From positions 372,001 to 436,000 of the forward strand of contig JAPZSB010000005.1 in assembly GCA_027531565.1 (NCBI GenBank): DNA of 64,000 nucleotides, given 5' to 3'. Source of the DNA: Beijerinckiaceae bacterium (GTDB taxonomy: Bacteria; Pseudomonadota; Alphaproteobacteria; Rhizobiales; Beijerinckiaceae). The translations under genes were made by a program, and so were the position numbers. Position 1 is the first letter of the stretch, and the number at the start of each line of letters is the position of its first letter. The notes under the pieces were generated by a model. That model was given only the letters and a program-made list of their open reading frames with translations, was not told the DNA's origin and did not search any database. This document shows positions 55,068-64,000 of this stretch, one piece after another.

Positions 55068-56378
55068 TCAGGCTGTGCGGCTGAGCGCCGCAATGAAGAA
55101 ACCGTCGGTATTCGTGCGGTGCGGTGTCAGCAGCAGGCCGAGGCCGCTGGCATCGCGATGCCCGGCCAGCGCGCCGAGACCGCGCCGTTGCGCTTCGGCA
55201 GGCAGATCCTCGACGGCAAAGCCGGGATGCCGCGCGAGGAACGCCCGGACCTGCTGGCCATTCTCATCGTCGAGCAGCGAGCAGGTGATGTAGACGAGAC
55301 GCCCGCCGGGCCGGACAAAGCCGGCGGCATGATCGAGCACGGCCTGCTGCTCCCCGACGCGGAGGGCCAGCGAATTCGGCCGCATCCGCCATTTCGCATC
55401 GGGATGGCGACGCCAGGTGCCGGCCCCGGTGCAGGGCGCATCGACCAGCACGAGATCCATCTTGCCGGCAAGGTCATCCAGCGGCATCACGCCGTTGCGC
55501 GGCGTCCGGACCTGCACATTGCGCACGCCGGCCCGCGTCAGCCGGTCATGAATCGGGGCGAGGCGGCGCTGGTCGCTGTCTGTCGCGAAGATCTGGCCCT
55601 TGTTGTTCATTTCGGCCGCGAGGGCCAGTGTCTTGCCGCCGCCGCCGGCGCAGAGATCGAGCACCTGCTGCCCCGGCTCGGCCCCGGCGAGCAGGCTCAC
55701 CAGCTGCGACCCCTCGTCCTGGATCTCGACCGCCCCTTTCAGGAAGGCCGGCTCGGACTGGACATGCGGCACGCGCCCTTCCGCATTGGGCAGCAGGCGC
55801 AGGCCCAGCGGCGAAAGCGGTGTCGGCTCCGGCGCGAGATGGCCCAGTGCCTCCAGCGCTTTCATCCGGATGATTTTGAGCGCATTGACGCGCAGGTCGA
55901 CCGGCGCCCGTGCGGCCATCGCGGCGGCTTCCGCCACGCGCGCTTCGCCGAAGGCTGCCATCAGGTTCGGCTCCAGCCAGTCGGGATAGTCTCCGAGAAC
56001 CGGCGGCGGGGCGCCCTCCAGGCTCGCCGCCTCGAGCGCGGCCAGCTCGGCGCCGGACAGCGGGGCAGGGGCGAAACGTTCGCCGGTGCACAACGCCGTG
56101 ATGGCCGCGGGATCCATACCGCGCAGGCGCCGCATCATGCCAAGAACGACACCGCGGCCGGTTTCGCTGCCCGCCTCCCGCTGGCCCATCATCCAGGCGG
56201 AGGAGGCCTTCACGCGGAGGGCATCATGCACGAGGTTGCCCACGGCATTCCTGTCGCCCGAACCGGCATAGCGGTTGGCGTTGCCCCAATCCTTCAGGAT
56301 CGAGGCAAGGGGACGCTTGAATGTGAGGATCTCGTCGAGAAGGCCGATCGCGGCCGACACTCTGGCGGCGGGGGTCAT
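55068..56378 (-). CDS. RsmB/NOL1-type RNA (cytosine-5) methyltransferase
   Basis: A 436-residue RNA m5C methyltransferase. An N-terminal NusB-like helical region precedes the Rossmann fold with [20 protein letters not shown]; the catalytic pair is in [16 protein letters not shown] (motif IV Cys) and [15 protein letters not shown] (motif VI Cys). It probably methylates 16S rRNA like RsmB, but the N-terminal domain is diverged. I start at ATG 56378 because CGGAGCC precedes it; an ATG 5 codons earlier is possible. Confidence 0.9.
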   Translation of the reverse strand: MTPAARVSAAIGLLDEILTFKRPLASILKDWGNANRYAGSGDRNAVGNLVHDALRVKASSAWMMGQREAGSETGRGVVLGMMRRLRGMDPAAITALCTGERFAPAPLSGAELAALEAASLEGAPPPVLGDYPDWLEPNLMAAFGEARVAEAAAMAARAPVDLRVNALKIIRMKALEALGHLAPEPTPLSPLGLRLLPNAEGRVPHVQSEPAFLKGAVEIQDEGSQLVSLLAGAEPGQQVLDLCAGGGGKTLALAAEMNNKGQIFATDSDQRRLAPIHDRLTRAGVRNVQVRTPRNGVMPLDDLAGKMDLVLVDAPCTGAGTWRRHPDAKWRMRPNSLALRVGEQQAVLDHAAGFVRPGGRLVYITCSLLDDENGQQVRAFLARHPGFAVEDLPAEAQRRGLGALAGHRDASGLGLLLTPHRTNTDGFFIAALSRTA

Positions 56379-56570
56379 GGCTCCGTAGGCCAAATGGCGG
56401 CGGCGAAGTCAAGCACTGTTAGAGAGGCCCGGAAGGTTTTTGCAATACCGGGCCGCCCCCGCACCACTTTCTTCACATCTTTTGGGCATGCCCCGCCGCA
56501 TGCCACGATCTTGCCACGTTTGAGGCGGAGGCGGATCGGGCTTGCCGATTGGCTTATCAGGAGTTCTCCC

Positions 56571-56717
56571 ATGTCGAAGATCCTTCGCGGCGCCGTTGCC
56601 GCTGTCCTTCTCTCCGCTCTCGCCGCCTGCGCCACCGCGCCGGCCGCCGATGCTCCCCCGGGCCCGGCCCGCAAGCTCGACGCGAAGACGCAGCTGGAAT
56701 GCGGCAAGCGCTGCTGA
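56571..56717 (+). CDS. small putative lipoprotein (48 residues)
   Basis: A 48-residue protein starting MSKILRGAVAAVLLSALAAC. The signal peptide ends in a lipobox LAAC with the lipid-bearing Cys at residue 20; the mature part is 29 residues, Ala/Pro-rich, with a final CGKRC. TCAGGAG lies 7 bases before the ATG and a terminator follows 24 bases behind the stop, so it is a free-standing gene. Entericidin-like in size, but no sequence evidence links it to that family. Confidence 0.75.
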   Translation: MSKILRGAVAAVLLSALAACATAPAADAPPGPARKLDAKTQLECGKRC

Positions 56718-56741
56718 TCCCCCGCCCCGCGCCGGAATGCG

Positions 56742-56768
56742 AAAGCCCGCCGGATGGCGGGCTTTTTT
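56742..56768 (+). terminator. intrinsic terminator behind the small lipoprotein gene
   Basis: AAAGCCCGCC pairs with GGCGGGCTTT around a GGAT loop and runs into six T in total (56763-56768). The strong GC stem plus U tract makes a clear terminator for the lipoprotein gene. It may also serve guaB from the other strand because the stem is flanked by AAA there. Confidence 0.88.
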
Positions 56769-56804
56769 GTGCATGGATCCAGTCGGACAGAAACCTGAGA
56801 CCTG

Positions 56805-59746
<2,942 letters not shown>

Positions 59747-59797
59747 GTCCCTCGCAAACGGGAGGCCAGAATAGCGGGCTCCGACCGGGAGAATGCC

Positions 59798-60394
59798 ATG
59801 ACCAAACTGATTCCGCTTCTGCTCGGTCTCGTGATCTTTCTCGGCATGCATGCCTTCTCGCGCAATCGCACGGCCCGGGCCAACCTCATCGCCTCCAAGG
59901 GCGAGGCCTTCTACAAGATGTTCTACTCGCTGGTCTCGCTGATGGGCTTCGCGCTGATCATCTATGGCTTCGGCTTCTATCGCAGCCAGGGCCTGATTCC
60001 GGTCTGGGATCCGCCGCGCGGGCTCGGCCATGCCGCCCTCCTGTTCGTCTGGCCGGCGTTCATCCTGATGGCCGCCGCCTATCTGCCGGGCAGGATCAAG
60101 GCCCGGGCGAAGCACCCGATGCTCGCGGCGGTCAAGCTCTGGGCCTTCGGGCATCTGCTGGCCAATGGCGATCTCGGCTCGATCCTGCTGTTCGGAACGT
60201 TCCTCGCCTGGGCCGTCTATGCCCGGATCGCCCTGAAGAAGGCCGAGCGGGCCGAAGGCGCGGGGCCGGTCCAGGCCCTTGCCGGCTCTTCCCGGAATGA
60301 CCTGATCGCCATCGTTGTCGGAACCGCAGCCGCCGCAGCCTTCGTGCTGTGGCTGCATACGCTGCTGATTGGGGTAGCGATTATCGGCCGTTGA
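59798..60394 (+). CDS. NnrU family membrane protein
   Basis: A 198-residue membrane protein of the NnrU family with five or six helices. LGLVIFLGMHAFSRNRTARANL at the start and MFYSLVSLMGFALIIYGF are typical. NnrU was found near denitrification genes, but the family is widespread and its biochemical role unknown; nothing here links it to nitrate. A probable 44-base gap leads to the TPR gene. Confidence 0.85.
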   Translation: MTKLIPLLLGLVIFLGMHAFSRNRTARANLIASKGEAFYKMFYSLVSLMGFALIIYGFGFYRSQGLIPVWDPPRGLGHAALLFVWPAFILMAAAYLPGRIKARAKHPMLAAVKLWAFGHLLANGDLGSILLFGTFLAWAVYARIALKKAERAEGAGPVQALAGSSRNDLIAIVVGTAAAAAFVLWLHTLLIGVAIIGR

Positions 60395-60438
60395 GGGTAT
60401 GAGCCACATTCGCAACCGCTGAAACGGGAAGGATCGGC

Positions 60439-61113
60439 ATGTCGGATGTGTTCCGCGAGGTGGATGAGGAAATCCGCCGCGACAAGGCAACCGAATTCTG
60501 GAAGAAGCACGGCACCACGCTGGTCGCCGCCGCCGTGCTGGTCGTTGCCGCTGTCGGCGGCTGGCGCTTCTATGAACATCGCACCTTCCAGCAGAGCGCC
60601 GCGGCGGGCGCCGCCTTCGAGCAGGCCATCGCCGCTGCCGGCGCCGGCAAGGGCGAAGCGCTGGCGGCGCTGGGCACGCTGGCCGAGCAGAAGGCCGGAA
60701 CCTATCCGGCTCTGGCGCGCTTCCGCCTGGCCACCGAACTGGCCCGCACGGCCAAGGATGATGCTGGCCTCGCCAATGCCGTCTCGGCCTTCGATGCCCT
60801 GTCGAAGGATCAGGCCCTGCCGGCCGAATGGCGTGAGCTTGCCCAGGTCCGCGCCGCGTTGCTGCTCGTCGACAAGGGGCCCTTCGAGGAGGTCGAGAAG
60901 CGTCTGGGGCCGCTTTCGGGCGCGAACCAGATGTTCCGGCATTCCGCCCGGGAGGGCATTGCCATCGCGGCCTACGGCGCCGGCCGGTATGACAAGGCGC
61001 TCGACGCGCTGCAGGCGATCATCCTCGACTCGGAAGCCCCGCAGGGTCTCCGCCAACGGGCCGAGCTTCTTCTGGCCGTGGTCCGCTCCGGCCCGGTCGG
61101 CGGCAAGCCGTAA
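60439..61113 (+). CDS. TPR-like membrane-anchored protein (YfgM-like)
   Basis: A 224-residue protein of the YfgM type. Residues 1-20 are cytosolic (SDVFREVDEEIRRDKATEFW), about 23-43 a membrane anchor, and the rest a periplasmic TPR-like domain with Ala-rich helices. In many proteobacteria the order is yfgM, bamB, der. Here der starts 9 bases later, so bamB is absent from this place. YfgM helps periplasmic folding in E. coli. Confidence 0.85.
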   Translation: MSDVFREVDEEIRRDKATEFWKKHGTTLVAAAVLVVAAVGGWRFYEHRTFQQSAAAGAAFEQAIAAAGAGKGEALAALGTLAEQKAGTYPALARFRLATELARTAKDDAGLANAVSAFDALSKDQALPAEWRELAQVRAALLLVDKGPFEEVEKRLGPLSGANQMFRHSAREGIAIAAYGAGRYDKALDALQAIILDSEAPQGLRQRAELLLAVVRSGPVGGKP

Positions 61114-61122
61114 GCCATCGCC

Positions 61123-62577
61123 ATGCCCTTCACGCTCGCGCTCGTGGGTCGGCCGAATGTCGGCAAGTCGACCCTGTTCAACCGCCTCGTCGGCAAGAAG
61201 CTGGCGCTGGTGGATGACCGTCCGGGCGTGACGCGGGACCGTCGGGCCGGCGATGCCCGCCTCGCCGATCTCGATTTCACCGTGATCGACACCGCCGGCC
61301 TCGAGGAGGCCGAGCAGGGCTCGCTGACCGCGCGGATGCGGGAACAGACGGAAGCCGCGATCGCCGATGCCGATTGCGTGCTGTTCCTGATCGACGCCCG
61401 CGCCGGCATCACGCCCGACGACCGCCATTTCGCCGAGATCGTCCGCCGCAGTGCCAAGCCGGTGATCGTCGGTGCCAACAAGGCCGAGGGCAAGGCTGCC
61501 GAGCCGGGCATTCTCGAAGCCTATGAGCTCGGCTTCGGCGAGCCGGTCGCGCTGTCTGCCGAACATGGCGAGGGCATGGGCGCGCTCTATGACGTCCTGC
61601 AGCCGATGGTGGATGCCGCCGTTGAGGAGGACCGGCTGAAGGCCCTTCCGGACCGCGACGCTGCCGATCTTTCAGAGCCAGACGAGGTCGATCCCGACGA
61701 GCTGGACGACAGCGAGTCCGAGGATGATGGCGAAGGCGAGGCCGAACGGCCGAACCGGCCGGTGCGGATCGCCATCGTTGGCCGTCCGAATGCCGGAAAA
61801 TCCACGCTGATCAACGCCATGCTGGGCGAGGAGCGTCTCCTCACCGGACCCGAGGCCGGCATCACGCGGGACTCGATTGGCCTCGACTGGGAATGGCGCG
61901 GCCGCAAGATCAAGGTGTTCGATACGGCGGGCCTGCGGAAGCGGGCTCGGATTGAGGACAAGGTCGAGAAACTGGCCGCCGCCGATGCCATCCGCGCCGT
62001 GAAATTCGCCGAAGTCGTGGTTGTGCTGCTCGATGCGACCATCCCGTTCGAGAAGCAGGATCTGACAATTGTCGATCTATGCGAGCGCGAGGGCCGGGCG
62101 GTTGTGATCGGCCTGAACAAATGGGACCTGATCGAGACGCGCGGCGCAACCTTGTCGCGCCTCAAGGAGGATGCGACGCGCCTGCTGCCGCAGATCCGGG
62201 GATGCCCGATCGTTCCGCTTTCCGGCCTTTCGGGGCAGGGGATCGATCGGCTGATGGAAGCGGTGATGCAGATGCACGGCGTCTGGAACCGCCGCGTCCC
62301 GACATCGAAGATCAACCGCTGGCTTTCCGGCGTGTTGCAGAGCCATCCGCCGCCCGCTGTCTCGGGCCGCCGCATCAAGATCCGCTACATGACGCAGCCG
62401 AAATCGCGTCCGCCGCATTTCGCCCTGTTCGGCAATCAGCTTGATGCCCTGCCGGAGAGCTACAAGCGGTATCTGGTGAATTCGATCCGTGAAACCTTCG
62501 ACCTGCCGGGGGTGCCGATCCGGATGACGATCCGGACCAGCGAAAACCCCTTCGACAAGGACAGGTCCACGCGTTGA
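61123..62577 (+). CDS. der: ribosome-assembly GTPase Der
   Basis: A 484-residue double-GTPase that helps 50S assembly. The first G1 motif GRPNVGKS is at residues 9-16, the second GRPNAGKS near 220, and a KH-like domain closes the protein ([16 protein letters not shown]). Between the GTPase domains is a very acidic linker (about residues 185-210, [20 protein letters not shown]). All G motifs look intact. It ends 6 bases before the opposite gene. Confidence 0.96.
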   Translation: MPFTLALVGRPNVGKSTLFNRLVGKKLALVDDRPGVTRDRRAGDARLADLDFTVIDTAGLEEAEQGSLTARMREQTEAAIADADCVLFLIDARAGITPDDRHFAEIVRRSAKPVIVGANKAEGKAAEPGILEAYELGFGEPVALSAEHGEGMGALYDVLQPMVDAAVEEDRLKALPDRDAADLSEPDEVDPDELDDSESEDDGEGEAERPNRPVRIAIVGRPNAGKSTLINAMLGEERLLTGPEAGITRDSIGLDWEWRGRKIKVFDTAGLRKRARIEDKVEKLAAADAIRAVKFAEVVVVLLDATIPFEKQDLTIVDLCEREGRAVVIGLNKWDLIETRGATLSRLKEDATRLLPQIRGCPIVPLSGLSGQGIDRLMEAVMQMHGVWNRRVPTSKINRWLSGVLQSHPPPAVSGRRIKIRYMTQPKSRPPHFALFGNQLDALPESYKRYLVNSIRETFDLPGVPIRMTIRTSENPFDKDRSTR

Positions 62578-62583
62578 GACGTC

Positions 62584-62943
62584 CTACTCGTTGAGATTGA
62601 GGATCGGGGTCACAAACCCGTCCTGGCAGGTATAGCAACAGGTCTTGCACCGGTTGCGACCATCCTTGCCGACACCCCAATACTCCTTCGAGCTGCCCCG
62701 CACCCACGCGCCGTAGCAGATCTTCTCGCCGGAAACGCAGGAGATCTTGTAGGATTTCACGTCATAGTCGCGGATGACCCAGACCTGGCCGCGCCCGGGC
62801 CATTCATGCTTCCGGTTCTGGGAATAAAAGGCGATATCGACCGCATGCTTGTCGAATGCCCGGACACGCCACGTCATGGATTGGGCGGATGCGGCCTGGA
62901 CCAAGCCGAACAGAACAAGCAACGCAACAACAAGACGTTTCAT
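62584..62943 (-). CDS. secreted Cys-rich protein of unknown function
   Basis: A 119-residue protein with a clear signal peptide (MKRLVVALLVLFGLVQAASA, cleavage before Q). The mature part has CVSGEKICYGAWVRGSSKEYWG, then a CKTCCYTC cluster that may bind metal or form disulfides. Similar proteins are annotated as hypothetical in related bacteria. The G+C content looks lower than in flanking der and SDR. No function can be given. Confidence 0.75.
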   Translation of the reverse strand: MKRLVVALLVLFGLVQAASAQSMTWRVRAFDKHAVDIAFYSQNRKHEWPGRGQVWVIRDYDVKSYKISCVSGEKICYGAWVRGSSKEYWGVGKDGRNRCKTCCYTCQDGFVTPILNLNE

Positions 62944-63015
62944 GGAAGCCCCCCGACTTCATTTTGTTTGACGGGGCAAGGCTATGAGATGTCAGAACTG
63001 TTTGCGAGGGATATT

Positions 63016-63762
63016 TTATTCCGGTGCGCGGAACGCCAGCACTTTCCGCTTCGGGAAATCGAACCACTTGCCGGTTTCCTGCCAGGCCGGCGAAGCCATC
63101 TCGACCAGATAGGGCGTGATCTCGTCCGGCGCAGGCAACGTCATCGGATCCTCACCCGGCGCCGCTTCCGCACGCATCCGGGTCCGGGTCCGGCCCGGAT
63201 TGACCAGCATCACGCGGATCGCCGAGACATTGCGGACTTCCTCTGCCCAGTCGCGGCACATCAGGTCCAGCGCGGCCTTCGACGCTCCGTAGAGGCCCCA
63301 ATAGGCAAAGGCGTTCGACCCGGCGGAGGAGGAAAGGAACAGCGCCCGCCCGGCATCCGAGGCCCGCAACAGCGGGTCCATCGAGCGGATAAGGCGGTAA
63401 TTGGCTGTCACATTGACCGCCATGACACGGTCGAACACCTTGGGATCGATATGGTTCAGGGGCCCGATCGTACCGAGCATCGCCCCGTTGCCGACCAGGA
63501 TATCGAGCCGGCCCCAGCGCTCATGGATGGTCAGGCCGAGCCGGTCGATCGCGTCGTAATCCGTCAGGTCGATCGGAACGAGCGTGGCGGTCCCGCCGAT
63601 CGCGCGGATCTCGTCATCGAGTTCCTCGAGCGCGCCGACCGTCCGGGCAACGGCGATCACATGCGCACCGGCTTTCGCAAAGGCCTTGGCCGTTTCGCGG
63701 CCGATCCCGCGCGAAGCGCCCGTAATGAGCGCCAGGCGCCCCTTGAGGATCTGTTCGGTCAT
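63016..63762 (-). CDS. SDR family oxidoreductase
   Basis: A 248-residue classical SDR. The cofactor motif TGASRGIGRE is at residues 14-23, NGAML replaces the usual NNAG, and the active-site Tyr and Lys are in YGASKAAL with Ser just before. It is 11 bases behind purF on the same strand, an order often seen in this group of bacteria. Substrate unknown; the change from NNAG to NGAM is a mild variation. Confidence 0.88.
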   Translation of the reverse strand: MTEQILKGRLALITGASRGIGRETAKAFAKAGAHVIAVARTVGALEELDDEIRAIGGTATLVPIDLTDYDAIDRLGLTIHERWGRLDILVGNGAMLGTIGPLNHIDPKVFDRVMAVNVTANYRLIRSMDPLLRASDAGRALFLSSSAGSNAFAYWGLYGASKAALDLMCRDWAEEVRNVSAIRVMLVNPGRTRTRMRAEAAPGEDPMTLPAPDEITPYLVEMASPAWQETGKWFDFPKRKVLAFRAPE

Positions 63763-63773
63763 TCCCGGTCCGC

Positions 63774-64000
63774 TCAGCTGGCTTCGGCGAGCAGCGAGAG
63801 CTGCTTCGCGCTTTCGCTCACCAGATCGGTGATCGGTGTCGGGTAATCACCGGTGAAATAATGATCGGTGAATTGCGGCGCGGCATTGTTCCGGCCGGTC
63901 TCCCCGAGGGCGCGGTACAGCCCGTCAATCGTGATGAACGCAAGGCTCTCGACACCCAGATACGTGCGCATGTCCTCGAGGCTCATCTTGGCGGCCAGCA
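63774..64000 (-). CDS. purF: amidophosphoribosyltransferase PurF (C-terminus only, gene continues right)
   Basis: The last 75 residues of PurF, the first enzyme of purine synthesis. The stretch YLGVESLAFITIDGLYRALG, then APQFTDHYFTGDYPTPITD, is diagnostic. The frame remains open to base 64000, and an internal Met at 63986 is not the start. Third purine gene in the window, though not in the same operon as guaA or guaB. Confidence 0.93.
   Translation of the reverse strand, partial: LAAKMSLEDMRTYLGVESLAFITIDGLYRALGETGRNNAAPQFTDHYFTGDYPTPITDLVSESAKQLSLLAEAS

Noticed and set aside
56426-56454. Terminator for the RsmB-like gene leader (GGCCCGG/CCGGGCC)
   Set aside because: A 7-base stem with a 15-base loop, no U tract on either strand; too weak to call.

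Overview
The window looks like a chromosomal segment of a high-GC alphaproteobacterium, most likely of the order Hyphomicrobiales (Rhizobiales). Supporting features are a malonate matA/matB pair with a divergent matR and a TTGTATACAA operator of the kind described in Rhizobium, a urt-ure nitrogen cluster, an NnrU-like protein, a purF-SDR pair, and very tight gene packing. Genus cannot be decided from the sequence alone. No tRNA, rRNA, CRISPR array, insertion sequence or phage gene was seen. No gene-free stretch exceeds about 300 bases; the longest is the 265-base urtA leader (35986-36250).

The left half (1 to about 32.4 kb) is a run of catabolic modules, four of which carry their own GntR-type regulator. 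(a) 1-9.3 kb: a HyuB-like subunit (cut by the window edge), a PEP mutase/isocitrate-lyase-family lyase, an MmgE/PrpD protein and a complete branched-chain-type ABC transporter, with a HutC-type regulator at the head. (b) 9.4-13.9 kb: an FAD-dependent fumarate-reductase/tricarballylate-dehydrogenase-like enzyme facing a TctCBA tripartite tricarboxylate transporter. (c) 14.1-21.8 kb: hexuronate use, with uxaC, kduD, kduI and a FadR-type regulator on one strand, and an FAH-family enzyme plus a DctPQM TRAP transporter on the other. (d) 21.8-26.4 kb: a secreted amidohydrolase, then matB, matA and matR for malonate. (e) 26.5-32.4 kb: an orphan TctC-type receptor, a GntR regulator, a large FAD/Fe-S 2-hydroxyacid dehydrogenase and a class V glyoxylate aminotransferase. 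Two AT-rich copies of one motif suggest these last genes share a regulator.

From 32.5 to 36 kb come a BaiN-like flavoprotein, an ABC-F ATPase and a DUF2177 membrane protein. From 36.2 to 49.6 kb runs the nitrogen block: urtABCDE (urea uptake) behind a good sigma-54 promoter, then ureD, ureA, an NTF2-like protein, hupE/ureJ, ureB, a low-GC unknown gene, ureC, an ABM-domain protein, an msrQ-like gene, ureE with a very His-rich tail, ureF and ureG. Urea is imported by UrtABCDE and hydrolysed by UreABC, whose nickel site is built by UreDEFG.

The right end (49.7-64 kb) is housekeeping: a Ppx/GppA phosphatase, rlmE, a HAD phosphatase, a small unknown protein, a sterol-desaturase-family hydroxylase, guaA, an RsmB-like methyltransferase, a 48-residue lipoprotein, guaB, a secreted Asp-box protein, an NnrU-like protein, a TPR membrane protein with der, a secreted Cys-rich protein, an SDR and the 3' end of purF.

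The most useful new observations are: stem-loops directly behind the binding-protein gene in all four transporter operons; a 22-base motif shared by two distant promoters; a nested dyad about 118 bases upstream of the predicted sigma-54 start of urtA; and a low-GC unknown gene inside the urease operon.
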